Positions 1-11,715 of a stretch of DNA of 64,000 nucleotides are shown one piece after another. This DNA comes from Heterohyrax brucei (taxonomy: Eukaryota > Chordata > Mammalia > Hyracoidea > Procaviidae): contig CM053152.1 of NCBI GenBank assembly GCA_028571685.1, positions 20,530,001 through 20,594,000 on the forward strand. The letters are read 5' to 3'. The stretch's first letter is position 1. Each line of letters begins with the position of its first letter. The notes under the pieces are model-generated. The model saw only the letters and a program-made list of their open reading frames with translations. It did not search any database and was not told where the DNA came from. Both the position numbers and the translations under genes were made by a program.

Positions 1-793
1 TGTTGTTCTTGGTTAATTGATCTGGATTAGTTGGGACAATTTGGTGTGCCTCAGATGTCAGCTTGCTAGCTTTTAAGACCCCAGATGCCACTCACCAGTA
101 TAGGATGCAGAAGGCTCCCTTAGCAATAGGCTAGTTATGCCAGTTGGCCTTGATGTCCCCTGACAGCATGGTCCCCAGACCCCCACCCCTGCTAATCTAT
201 CATTGCAATATTAGGTTAAGATTAGAAGAGTTTTCAGTTTATGTTAAAGTCCAGTTAAATTGATCTTCTTTCTGTGTGCCGTCACTGCTTTCACCCAACC
301 AAATTTCTGTCAACTGTCTAATCTGTGGCTGGCCTCTCCCTCCCTCACCACCCTTGCAGCCATCAAAGAGTCTTTTCTTCTGTACATGAGTCTGTTTTTA
401 AGTTCTTGTACTGGAGGTCTCATACAATATTTGTCTTTTTGCTGCTGACTGATTTCACTCAGCATAGTGTCTCCCAATTGAAAACAGGTTATGAGATGCT
501 TCCGAAAATCATCATTATTCTTCATCATTGCACAGTATTTCATCAAGTATATGTGCCACAGTTTGTTTATCCATTCATCTGTTGATGGGTATCTGGGTTG
601 ATTCCATCTTTTTGCTGTTGTAGACTGTGCTGCAATTTTTTTGCATGTATCTGTCTGTGTGACTGCCCTTGATTCTGTAGGATATATTCCAAGCAGTGGG
701 ATTACTGGGTCAAATGGTATATCTATTTCCAGCTTTTTAAGGAAGCGCCAAATTGCTTTCCATAGAGGCTGTACCATTTTGCAATCCCACCAG
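1..793 (-). mobile_element. L1 3' end, antisense (ORF2 C-terminus and 3' UTR)
   Basis: The minus strand of 310-777 reads an uninterrupted 155-residue L1 ORF2 C-terminal segment with typical phrases such as VQPLWKAIWRFLKKLEI, DPVIPLLGIYP and DTMLSEISQQQKDKY. Bases 1-300 are its 3' UTR read backwards and contain the family signature cttttaagaccccagatgcc. The match stops near 793, inside ORF2, so this is a 5'-truncated insertion. Its 3' tail lies outside the window. The frame is open for 155 codons, which suggests it is younger than most L1 pieces here. Confidence 0.9.
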
Positions 794-2685
794 CCTTCGC
801 TGGCTTTTTTGGAAAAAGAATCTATCAGTTAGCCCAGTCATTTTCTCTTTTGCTTTCCAGAAAACTTCAGTTGTTTTCCAAAGTGTAGCAGCCTAATTAC
901 TGCTTTGTGCGTATCCTTATGAAAGGATTTTAGGTTTTATCATTTGTGTAAAACTTGTTGCATTTGTTCTTTCTCTCCCTTCAACTGACCCCCAATTATT
1001 TACTTCCTCTAGCAGCTTAACCCAGGAAAACGTAATAATAAAATAAATGTATGTTTTGTCAAGTTCTCTATTAAAATTTTTACCTAAAATGGTAACTGAA
1101 TTATGGGTACTTTTGTCTGTCTTCTTTTTTCTGTTCCTTTTTTTCTCTCTTCTCTTCCTTTCCTTATTGTTCCCTCTGCTTTACTCATACCTTTTCTACG
1201 AGTCTACAGGGATATGTTTTTTGGCCTTACTGATCTCTAAAAATAAGCAAAAAGTTGTTAGTCAATATTAAATTAGGTATATGTCATAGGATTCAAATGC
1301 ATTTGGTTATCATAATTTACCTGTTTTTTTAAAACAATGTCAAGGAACACACGTACTGAATGTTTCCTGGAAATCTTCCTCTTACTTCAAATATATACGT
1401 ACTATTTTGGGAGGGGGAAAGCTGTTAGGAATAGAACATTCTGGTAGTCTACAAGATTTTGGGCATATTCATTCCTTTCCTAGAGGAGCATTGTTCACCT
1501 CACCTCTGCTTTACTTTAACCCACTTTCAACCCTCAATTATGATGGCTTTAGAGACTTAGCCCATGTGCAAAGATGAGTTCATTGTGCTGACTGTAAATT
1601 AAATTATACAGTGGCTGCACTTTTTCATTTTTGAGTACTTTTATTTTGTAGTTAGTTGTTAACTCTAGTCCCTGTCATATCTTCATTTGAATACTGAAGA
1701 AAGTTCGTTCTACTCGCACTGGAACTTTTATGCTATACTGGAAAAAAATAGGCTTTCGAGTCATACTAAGAAATTTCACATACTAGCTCTACCAGGCACT
1801 GGCTATGCAACCTGAACTCAGTCTTTCTGAGGTTTAGTTTACTTAATTGCAAATGGAGACAAAAATCATTGCTAACGATTACTGATATTTACTCTGCACC
1901 GCCCTTGTGAGGCACAGCGTCAGGTAAGTTGTTAATGTATGTGACCTTCAGAAGAAGCCCGTGGTGTTGTTATCCCCATCTTACAGGGAAATTGCTTCAG
2001 TTGGCTAGTAGTAGAGCTAGACTTTGAGTGCAGACAGTCTGTGTCTTGTGATACTGTACTGTCTCACTTTCTCTCATTGGTTATATTGCTTTCCCATCCA
2101 AATTTGAGTCTCTAATAATTTAAGTCAGATTTATTAGAGGGAGTACATCCCAGATTCTGTGTGCTCACGTTAAAAATGTTTATATAAATATATATTATTA
2201 GCTATTTTGATTTTTTAAATTAAACGTTTTTCAGATTTTAATGCGCTGTGCCTGATAAAAGTTTTCTATATGCTCCTCTTACCCTTTACAAACAAGTTCT
2301 TTAGAGGCTGTAAAGTAAAACGAGTCTCCATGGAGAGTCAGTTTCTTCATTCGTAAAATAAAGACATTAGAGTCAGTTATCTGTAGGATTTCCTCCAACT
2401 CCAAATTCTAGTCTTCACATGTCCTTATAATTATTCGTTGAAAGGTTTCCTTTAACTGAGTTTGACAGTTAGTATCTAACCAAAAAAAAAAAAAAAAATT
2501 TCTACTAACAGGCTTTACTATAGCAAACCTTGGCCTTGTGCTATAGCAAACCTTGGCTTTGTACTTTGAGTTGTATGGAAATGTTCTCTTATCTGGTGGG
2601 TTTTTGTACTTTGAAAAGTATATTTAGTCTGCTGATAACTCCTCTGGGCTCAAAGAAAGGTAAACTTTTGCCATTCTTTTGCCAG
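794..2685. other. SPIRE1 intron with old MIR-like repeats
   Basis: No coding exon is visible. About 1770-2060 resembles one or two old MIR copies, with a degenerate tctttctgaggtttagtttac core followed by a gttatccccatcttacagggaaa segment. A run of A occurs at about 2482-2499. At 2513-2560 a segment of about 25 bp containing tatagcaaaccttggc is tandemly duplicated. The rest looks like plain AT-rich intron. Confidence 0.55.
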
Positions 2686-2858
2686 ATGTAACTGCCCCTC
2701 GATCTCCAAAGAATGTGATAGAATCATCAATTGTGAATGGACATTTAATATCATCAACAAAAGAAAGTAGTGTAAGTGCCACACAGCAGTTTCCTGTGCA
2801 AAGGAAGAAACTCCTCAAAGCCCCAACACTGGCTGAGCTGGACAGCTCCGACTCTGAG
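2686..2858 (+). CDS. SPIRE1: SPIRE1 coding exon: linker with the [10 protein letters not shown] motif
   Basis: The exon is bounded by ttttgccag and by GAG followed by gtaagaca. It starts with two bases that complete a split codon and ends at a codon boundary, encoding about 57 residues. The C-terminal part reads [18 protein letters not shown], a conserved SPIRE segment in the linker between the WH2 repeats and the Spir-box. In the family this linker carries the binding motif for the myosin V globular tail; assigning that role to this exact stretch is from memory. The rest is serine-rich and low in hydrophobics, so probably disordered. The reading frame runs on past the donor for 15 codons, but the GTAAG site and the in-frame EET start of the next exon fix the end. 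Confidence 0.92.
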
Positions 2859-3049
2859 GTAAGACACTATGTTACAAATCTTGACTCTGAAATTCAGATG
2901 TGACAGCTCTCTAGCCCAGTGTACTGATCATGCACGTCAACCATTGCTTAATCTCTTGTTATTTTTCAATCAGTAAAGAAATGCGTTTGGTTAGCAGGGA
3001 ATGAAACGATGGATTTAGATTATTCACTGAAAGTATCAACCTTTTATTA

Positions 3050-6000
3050 TTTACTCTATAAATTGTGAGCATTTCCTCATGTGTCTTTTGGCTGCCTGGA
3101 TGTGCTTTTTGGTGAAGTGTCTATCCGTCTCCTTTGCCCATTGTGTAATTGAGTTGTTTACCTGTCTCTTGTTGATGTTTTGTAATACCTTGTAGATTAT
3201 GGAGATCAGAGGTCGGTCCGACATGTAGTTGCCAAATGTTTTTTCCCATTCTGTAGGTGGTCTTTTAACTCTCTAATAAAGCCTTTAGGTGAACAAAAGT
3301 GTTTGCTTTTTAGTAGTTCCTGTTTATCTATTTTCCCTTCTGTTGATTGTGCTTGGTTTGGCACATTTTGAAGTCTGGCTAAGCTGTGTATTAGAACTTC
3401 CATGGTTGACTCTATTTTTTCTTGCATGATCTTTATCATTTTAGGTTTGAAATTTAAGTCTTAGATCTTAGATCTTAGTTTTTGTGTAAGGGGTGAGATA
3501 CATGTCTTATTTCAGTGTTTTGCAGATGGATATCCAATTTTGCCAACACCATTTGTTAAAGAGATTATCTTTTCCCAGTTTACAATCTTAAGGCCTTTGT
3601 CAAATATCAACTATTCATAAAGGGATAGTGGCATCTCTGAAATCTCAACTCTGTTCCATTGGTCTGTATGTCTGTTTTTGTACAAGTACCAGGCTGTGGC
3701 AGTGTAATAGGTTCTAAGGTCAGTAGTATGAGGCCTCCCGCTGTGTTTCTCTTCTTCAGTAGTGCTTTGCTTATCCTGGGTTTCTTCCCTTTCCCAAAAC
3801 TGGTGATTTGTGTCTCCATCTCATTAAAAAGTGAACTGGAATTTGTATTGAGATTACATTGTATATGTAGATCACTGCATAAAACAGACATTTTCACAAA
3901 TGTTCAGTCTTCCTCTCCATGATCAGGGTAGGTTTCTCCATTTATGAAAGTCTCGTTTCTTGCAGAAAAGTCTTGTAGTTCTCTCTGTATAAGTCCCTTA
4001 TTTTTCTAGTTAGATTTATTCCTAGGTGTTTTATCTTCTTGGGGCTATAGTATATGACATTCAGTTGGTGATTTCTTCTTTGATGATCTCTTTGTTGATA
4101 TAAAGGAATCTTACTAATTTACTTACGTTTATCTCATATTCTGATACTTTACTGAACTCCTCTATTAGTTCAAGTAGTTTACTTACAGATTCTTTAGGAT
4201 TCTCTGCATATACAGTCATGTCATCTGCAAGTAGGGAGATTGTTACTTCATCTTTACCAATGCAGATGCCCTTTATTTCTGTCTTGTCTAATTGCTCTGG
4301 CTAGAACGTCTAGTACAATGTTGAATAGATGTGGTGAGAGTGGGCATCCTTGCCTAGTTCCTATTCTCAAGGGGATTTCTTTTCCCATTCAGGATGATGT
4401 AGGTGGTTTACTTTGCCAATGCACCTTATTGCATTGAGGAATTTCCCCTCTATTCCTCTTTTGCTGAGAGTTTTTAGCGTGAATGGGTGTTGGACTTTGT
4501 CAAATGACTTTTCTGCATCAGTTGACAAAATCAGGTGATTCTTATCCTTTGGGCGATTTATGTGGTTGATCACATTGTTTTCCTGATGTTGAACCAGCCT
4601 TACATCCCTGTTATAAATTCACCTTGATCACAGTGAATTATGTTTTTGATATGTTGTTGGATCCTGTTGGCTAGGATTTTGTGGAAGATTTTTGCATCTA
4701 GGTACATGAGTCACACTAGTCTGTAATTTTCTTTTTTGTGTGGTATCTTTCCCTGACTTTGGTATCAGGGTCATGCTGGCTTCATAGAATGAATTTGGTA
4801 GTATTCCATCCCTTTCTATGCTGTGAAATAGCCTGAGTAGTATTGGCGTTTGCTCTAAAAGTTTGGGACAATTCTCCAGTGAAGCCATCTAGATCAGAAT
4901 GCTTTTGGTTGGTAGTTTTTTGATGACTTTTTCGATCTCTTCTTTTGTAATGGGTACATTAAGTTGTTCTACTTCTGCTTGTGACAGTTATTTTAGGTGA
5001 TATGAATCTAGAAATTTGTCTACTTCTTCTAGGCTTTCGAATCTGTTAGAATACAATCTTTCATAGTATTCCGTTATGATACTGTTGATTTCAGTTGAGT
5101 CTTTTGTGACATCTCCAATCTCATTTCTTGTTTCCTCTCCTGTTTTTGTTTTGTAAATTTAGCCAATGATATATCAACTTTCTTGATCTTTTCAAAGAAC
5201 CAGCTTTTGGTTTTGTTAATTTTTTCAGTTGTTCTTCTATACTCTAATTCATTTAGTTCTGCTGTAATCTTTATTATCTATATTTTTCCTGGTACCTGAC
5301 AGGTTCCTGTGTTGCTCTCGTTCTACTTGATCAAGCCCTAGTGTTAATTCTTTGGTTTGGGCCCTTTGTTCCTTCCAGATATGTGCATTTGTAGAGATAA
5401 ATTGACCTCTGAGCACTGCTTTGGCTGTATCTCATAGGTTCTGATAGGATGTGTTTTCATTCTCATTTGCTTCCATAAATTTCTTTATTTTGTCCTTGAT
5501 TTATTCTGTAACCCATGGATTTTTGAACAAGACATTGTTCAATTTCCATGAGCTCAAATTTCTACCTGTGTTGTTTCTGCTATTGAGTTCAACTTTTATG
5601 GCTTAATAGTTCGAGAGGATGCCTTGCCAAATTCAATGGTTTGGATTTTGTTGAGGCTTGCTATATGTCCTAACACATGGTCTGTTGTGGAAGATGTTCC
5701 CTGTGCATTGGAGAACACATTATGCTTATCTGTTCATAAATATAAAGTTCTGTATATGTCAAAGAGGTCTGGTTGGTTAATTGGCACAATAAAATCTTCT
5801 GTATCTTTACTGAGCTTTTTTCTAGATGATCTGTCCATTACTGAAAGTGGAGTGTTGAAGTCTCCAACTATTATTGTGGAATCTATCTCATTTTTCAGTG
5901 TTGCCAGTGTTTCTTTGATGTATTTAGATACTCTGGTATTGGATGCATAAATATTTAATATTGTGACATCCTGCTTTTGAATTGATCCTTTCAGCAATAA

Positions 6001-6273
6001 ATAGTGGCCATCCTTGTTCACAATGGTGGATCTTACGTTAAAGTCTATTTTATCTGATATTAGTATTGCCACTCCTGATCTTCTTTGTATATGATTAGTT
6101 TGGTATATATTTTTCCGTCCTTTGATTTTCAGTTTGTTCATATCTTTGAGTCTTAGGCTTGTTTCTTACAAGGAACATATAGTCAGTTCATGTCACTCGC
6201 TGTCTCTTTATTGGAGTGTCAGTGCATTTCCATTCAGTGTAATTATTGATAGGTATGTGTTTAGTGCTGTCAT
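3050..6273 (-). pseudogene. L1 ORF2 (endonuclease and reverse transcriptase), broken
   Basis: The start codon is read at 6271-6273 (MTALNTYLSII). The best frame is 5734-6141, an APE-type endonuclease segment with GVAILISDKIDF and IIVGDFNTPLS. Reverse transcriptase blocks appear at 4628-4888 ([15 protein letters not shown]) and 4367-4573 ([18 protein letters not shown]). The catalytic motif reads LLADD near 4200-4220, so the two aspartates survive, but stops and frameshifts separate all blocks. The C-terminal region is missing. No functional protein is expected. Confidence 0.85.
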
Positions 6274-6689
6274 TTTGATGCATTAATTTTTGTGTTGTTG
6301 ATGTTTTCCACGTTTTTCTTAGTACTCTGTTCTAGGTCATTCTTCTCTATGGATTGAGCTTCATCTTTTTCAGTACTGATTTTGTGTTTGTTGACACTCC
6401 TGTATTATGTTTCTTGTTTTGATATGTTGCATTTTTGTTTTACTTTACATCTACCCCTATTGCCCCCTTACTATTCTAAGTTTAAAGCAGACTTTAACTT
6501 CTGCATATCTTTTTAATTTCCTCTCCATCTGAAAGGGTTACCCTTCTTTTTAGTGTGATGCTGTCATAGTTTCCGTGTTATCATCACTGGTTCCCTTCTT
6601 TTAATAATGTAGTTTTGATTGCGGTTTTTGGCTTCCCTACGTGAGAAGGATTCTGGATGCTGCGTCCCACATTGCCTCGTTAAGTATAC

Positions 6690-7590
6690 ACTTAATGTTT
6701 TTGTTTCTCTAAGCGAAGAGCTTCTTTCAGTATTTCTTGTAGTTTTGGTTTAGTTTTTACAAAGTCTCTAAGATTCTGTTTATCTGCAGATGTCTTAATT
6801 TCACTGTCATATTTGAGATACAGTGTTACAGCATGTATAGTTCTTGGAAGTTTTTCCCATTGAGGGCTTTGAATGTGTCATCCCACTGTTTTCTTGCCAA
6901 CATTGTTTCTGTGAAGAAGTCAGACGAAAACCTACAGGGTTTCCCTCAGAATGTTATCTTTACTTTCAGCCTCACTGCTGTTAAGAGAATCTGTTTATGT
7001 TTCATTTCATTAAGCTTGATTATGTCTTGGTGTCTTTCTTTTGGGTAATAGTTTTTTGTGGTGTTCAGTACGTTTCTTGGATGTCTATATTGCCTTCTTT
7101 CATAATTTCAGGAAAGTTTTCTGTCAGCAAGTCTGCTTCAATGCTCTCTGTATTTTCATCTATCCCTCCCTGTTCAGGAACACTGATTTTTCATAGATTT
7201 TTCTCTTAATAGAGTCTCACATGTTTCTTAATGTTTTGTCATTTTTCTGATTTCTTTTCTCCAATTTCTCCTCATAAATGCTGATGTCAGTTGCTCTGTC
7301 CTAAAGGTCATTAAGTCTGACTGTCATCTCCTCAATTCTGCTCTTTTGGCTTTGGATTGAATTGTCTAATCCTATAATTTTGTTATTGATTTGCTGAATT
7401 TCAGATCATTGATGTTCCATCAATTCAAATAGCTTACTTAATTTTTTATTTTGTTCTTCTGCATTTTGTTTAATCTCTAGGATGGTTCTATATATAATCC
7501 TTTAGTACTCGACCTCCGATAGTTTCAGAAAGGCTTCTTCATCTGGGAAGTTTTTTAAATCTTTTTTGGGGAATTGTCCAAAGCTCAGGT
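6690..7590 (-). pseudogene. L1 ORF1 (RNA-binding protein), broken
   Basis: Minus-strand translation gives scattered ORF1 pieces: a coiled-coil-like stretch around 7300-7450 and the C-terminal segment encoding the conserved YPAKLS...KIK...SDKQKLR region near 6750-6930. Numerous stops interrupt it. Position between the 5' UTR and ORF2 agrees with the normal L1 order. Boundaries are approximate. Confidence 0.7.
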
Positions 7591-8703
7591 GGACTGCTTT
7601 TTTAAATGGTTAGCCATTGACTGTTTTCTATGTGCCATCTGGAAGCTGTTCGATTTCTCTGGTGTTACCCCCACAGGAGCTGAGGCATGGTTCTAAGAGG
7701 GGAGTTAGTCTGCAGCCATCTCTGTGTATTCTACTGACTAGTCCCAGGTAGACTGTCTAGGGTGGTAGGCTGTGCCTCCTAGCTGGCAAAGCCGGTACCC
7801 TGCTTACCGAGTCAGCAGCTGACACTCTGATGTGCATCAGTGACGGGTGGAAGAAGTCCTGCCAGACCTCTCAGCAGTCAGTTCTCCAGGTGGTCCAATT
7901 TTAAAAGGATACTTTACTGCTGAGCAAGGACCTGTCCAACACCTGCCAGAAATGGGTCCTCAGGTGTGGCTGGCCCTGCCTTCTGGCTGATAATGATAAG
8001 CACCTCATAGGCTGTCCCCAAATGCTATGACATGGTTCAAAGTAGGGAGGGGTTAGAGCCTTCCTGCCATCCTCTACCTGGCCTCACCCATAAGTCTAGA
8101 CATAAATCATCTCATACGCTGCTTTTCTGCTGGAGAAGCACTTGCCAGATGGGCTGCAGCTCCGCTGGAGGATCAGTTGCAACTAAGACACCTCACTGGG
8201 TGACTCTTCCTCCCAGCCAACCAAGAAGGCGTTGCAGCCGAGCTGCCCTTCCTGCCGTAAAACAGCAGAATCTATAGTGCAGCTCAGAAAAGAGAGGGTG
8301 GAGGGGCAGTTGTGCCCTCAGTCAGCAGCCAGGCTCTCACTATGTGACTATTCCACCACACGTAGTCACTCTCCTGTGCTTTATGCTGTTTACTGAAGCA
8401 CTGCAGTTTGGCATATTTGCCAGCTCGTGCTCAGTCCCTGCCTTCCCAGTAACAAAGAAGGCATCAGTACCTGCAGTCCTCTGAAATGGTCAGTCAGCAG
8501 GAGTGGGGTTCAGGGGCCATTTCCTCATCTTTGAGAGAGTTTCTTTAGTCTGTTACTGGGGCCTTGTCAAGTCTGACAACCCTATGCCAGATCATAGGGC
8601 TTCCCAGATGTCCATGCAGCTACATCCAGTTATCATTCCAGGCCTTAGTTCTCAGAGGGAATTAAGGAGACATGTGTCTAGTCTGCCATCTTGGCCTAGC
8701 CCT

Positions 8704-8884
8704 CTGCATAATCTCTTTTATTTTTTGAAACAGACTGGTTTAAGACACACCCTACATGAAATCTGTCTTGCTTACATAACAAAAACAACCTGTCTCGAAA
8801 TATCATTAGAACTAAAGGTATAGATGTTAGGATTTACAACACATATGTTTTCAGGGACACAGTTCAATCCATTATACATGGTAG
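8704..8884. other. unassigned intron, old repeat
   Basis: The stretch around 8845-8875 (agggacacagttcaatccatta) recurs in close form near 11690-11715, so both are probably copies of the same old interspersed repeat. I cannot name the family. No exon signal is visible. Confidence 0.35.
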
Positions 8885-8887
8885 AGG

Positions 8888-9062
8888 GTCATCCACAAAG
8901 AGAAAAACCCTCAAAAAGATGAGTTGACACAGTAGTTGCAACAGTGGGCTCAAACATAGCAACAGTTGTAAGGATGTGCAGGACTGGGCAAGGTTTCATT
9001 CTTTTGTACACAGGGTTACTGTGAGTCAGAACTCTCTCGATGACACCTAACAACAACGACAG
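8888..9062 (+). mobile_element. RTE1 3' end, 5'-truncated
   Basis: The + strand matches the last ~175 bp of the RTE1 element seen in longer form at 25.5-26.2 kb. It contains the degenerate rmrwidtvaat-like coding tail and ends with the diagnostic cacctaacaacaacgac. Heavy 5' truncation is typical of RTE insertions. Confidence 0.82.
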
Positions 9063-9576
9063 CAATACTAATAGACCTCCACAGAACAAACTTGGAAAGC
9101 CTTCTCATGTTCCACTTTCACCTAGTGCTCTTTATACCCACGCTCCCCTTTCAGGGGAAATCTCACATCCTTCCTAGTTTCAACACCTCTATATGCTGAT
9201 TCTTCCCAAAACTTTCTGGGCCTATGCCTACAGCTTCAGGGTTGTCTCTGGGTCATTACCTGCTGGTTATCTTCACTATTGGCTCCTCAAAATCAACTGT
9301 CAAGTGAAGTGATCTTTTTCCTTGTCTTCTGCACTTTACCCATCCCTCTCCCCAAGACAGTACGCACACAACTAGCTTGTCATCTTCTGTTTGCTGTTTG
9401 GTTGCCACCTTTGTCTTCCACATTCATCATACTTAGATTTTAAGGAATCACTCTTTAATTTTCCTTTCATCAGTCAACCTCCAGTCAAGTCAATATCAAT
9501 CATAATTATACCTAACTGATTTTTTTTTCCCAAGCATTAGGAACATTAAGGAAATACAATTATTACTGCTCAACTT
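9063..9576. other. unassigned intron
   Basis: I see no coding exon or recognisable young repeat. The sequence is mixed pyrimidine-rich (for example around 9300-9440) without a convincing open exon. An old, unrecognised repeat is possible. Confidence 0.4.
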
Positions 9577-9727
9577 CAGAGCCCTCATGGCCCAGTGTTT
9601 AAAACCTTGGCTACTTACCAAAAGGTCAGTGGTTGAAATCTACCAGCTGCTTCTTAGAAACTCTATGGGACAGTTTTACCATGTCCTTATAGCGTTATAA
9701 TTAATAGGAATCCACTCGACAGCAATG
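9577..9727 (+). mobile_element. AfroSINE
   Basis: It starts with a diverged gagccctcatggcccagtg tRNA-like head, then aaaaggtcagtggttgaaat (B-box region) and gaaactctatgggacagtt, and ends in ccactcgacagcaatgaa. This is the standard order of the afrotherian tRNA-derived SINE. The copy is old and diverged. Confidence 0.85.
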
Positions 9728-9861
9728 AATAACAGATCAGTGCATACATTTATTATCTGTCTGATCTTTTGTCTCTTAGGTTGCCCACCTTGCTTCCATC
9801 CTCCACTAGAGGCTTTTCTGCCACTACCTACAAGATAAATTTCCTGTTACCTAAGGAAATT

Positions 9862-9948
9862 CCTTGGAAACTCTATGGGACAGTTCTACTCTGAACTCTA
9901 GGGTGGCTATGAGTCAGACATGACTCAACAGCAGTGGATTTGGGTTTT
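9862..9948 (+). mobile_element. AfroSINE fragment, 5'-truncated
   Basis: Only the second half is present: ccttggaaactctatgggac, the ggtggctatgagtcagacat segment, and the tail cagcagtggatttgggttt. Confidence 0.82.
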
Positions 9949-11094
9949 TAATGAAATGTGTAAGAGGCTTCAAGATCTGATCCCTACTGACACCTCCAGG
10001 CTTTTACTTCACACCCTTCCCTGACTCAAATTCTGTGTTCAGCCACACCTAGCCATTTGTTCTTTCCTGTACATTCCACAGTTCTCACCTCTGTACTCAG
10101 CTATGCTTGTAGTCTGCTTCCCCCTAACACCTACTCATTTCTTAGTACTTAGCACATTCCTTGCCTTCTCTTAGGAATTCTTCCCTGACATTAAGATGCC
10201 ATAAGGACCTCCTTCTCTGTGGTTCCATGATAACCTTTCCATCTGTCTATTGTTTGAGGCACTTAACATTTTGTAGTATAATTACCTATCTGTCCTCTCT
10301 CCCCCCACACTGCAGATTCCCTAAGAGGAGGCAGTGTATCTAGTTCACCTTATTTCCCTCATTCCTAACACCCAAGAGACACATATTTAAGTAAATTTGT
10401 ACTAAACTTTAAATTAAAAGAGCATCTTGCCCTGTGATGTTAAATACAGTACCCACTAGCCACACACAGAGGTCTGACTTAAATGATTAAAAAACTCAGT
10501 TTCTCAGTCATAGTTTTCAAATACTCAGTAGCCTCATGTGGCTGGTGATGACCATCCTAGGAAGGACAGATAACATTTCTGTCATTGCAAGAAGTTCTCT
10601 TGGACAGTCCCAGACTAAGGGACCTTGTATGACTGCTGCCTTCATGCTCACTCAGCTGTTTACAACTCCTTTCTCTGTCCTTCTTCACTCACCTCCACTG
10701 CAGCAAAAATATGCACCAGTCCCACAATAAGACAAGTTTTCATTCTCTAAAATCTTTCTAGCTATCTTTTTTTAACAACAACAAAAAGATATGTAAAGCT
10801 GCAAATCTGAATCTTGACATGAATGACTATACAGATGTTTCTTAATCTGGTGTTACTTTGACTAAACTACCCATCATTAGAACTAACTCAATAGCAGCAG
10901 GTTTGTTTTTTGTTTGTTTGTTACCTGTCATTAGTTAGAATATTAAGCAGGGTATATGGCTGAGGCTTATAAGGTGCTGAAAAGAAAAATGTTATAGCTA
11001 GATTATAGCTAGTTCTGACATTTGTCACTGGCTGCTGATTTAGACCTGACAGCCACTGGTAATAGAAATCTCAAAGATTTATAGAACACACTGA
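9949..11094. other. unassigned intron with a SINE tail
   Basis: No exon is visible. A short AfroSINE tail (aactcaatagcagcaggtttg) occurs at about 10884-10905 and runs into a (TTTG)n stretch to about 10922. The remainder holds no repeat I can name. Confidence 0.4.
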
Positions 11095-11715
11095 ATGACT
11101 ATTTTGGTCAGCTGATACTGCTCTAAAAGAAATACCACAAAGTGGAGGTCTTTAACAAAAACCAAAATCAAACCCACTGCCATCAAGTTAGATCTGACTC
11201 ATAGCGAAGAAAAGTCTATTCTTACTCAGTCCAGTAGACTAGAAGTCTGAATTAAGGTGTCCACTCCAGGGGTAGAGCTCACCTTATGTCAGCTCTGGAG
11301 GAAAGTCACTGTGTTGCATCAGTCTTTGTTCAGAGAGTATGTTGGTACAGGAACCTCAGGTCTGAAGGACACGCTCTTCTCCCAGTGCTGCTTTCTTGAT
11401 GGAGTGAGGTTCCCAACTCTCTGCTTGCTTCCCTTTCCTTTTATCTCTCATAGGATGAAAGGATAAAAGGTGGGGCCAGCCACACACCAGGGAAACTCCC
11501 TTTGCAGTAGAGCAGGGAGGCGATCTTATGAAGGGATTTACAGTCCCACCCTAGTCCTCTCTAACATAATCCACTCTTAACCAGGGTCAGAGATCAGGAT
11601 TTACAGCATCAGAAAATCTCCAAATGGAGGGCAATCACAGAATACAGGAAATCCTGGTCCAGCCAAATTACTACACATATTTTTGGAGGGACACAATTCA
11701 ATCCATGACAATCAT
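11095..11715. repeat. old interspersed repeat, interrupted by a SINE fragment
   Basis: The sequence begins with a gctgatactgctctaaaagaaataccacaaagtgg block followed by a diverged AfroSINE-like piece (about 11150-11215: cccactgccatcaagttaga). It continues with a tagaagtctgaattaaggtg block and ends with ggacacaattcaatccatga. This order resembles an old mammalian interspersed repeat whose name I cannot give with confidence. Confidence 0.45.

Larger units (their letters stand above)
3050..8703 (-). mobile_element. L1 retrotransposon, antisense, 5' end present, 3' end missing
   Basis: Read on the minus strand, the element starts near 8703 with the L1 5' end (ggctaggccaagatggcaga). It passes through a GC-richer 5' UTR (about 7600-8703), ORF1 (about 6690-7590) and ORF2 (start codon near 6273), and stops near 3050 within the last fifth of ORF2 at the segment encoding the KRHMRK-like region. 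The ORF2 C-terminus and 3' UTR are absent. Losing the 3' rather than the 5' end is unusual for L1. Both ORFs carry many stops and frameshifts. Confidence 0.88.

Noticed and set aside
310..777. 155-codon minus-strand frame as a host gene
   Set aside because: The sequence is the C-terminus of L1 ORF2 with all its usual phrases.
2679..2903. frame running on through 2859-2903 as a longer exon
   Set aside because: The GAG-gtaag donor at 2858 and the in-phase continuation at 39872 (EETMHK) fix the exon end.
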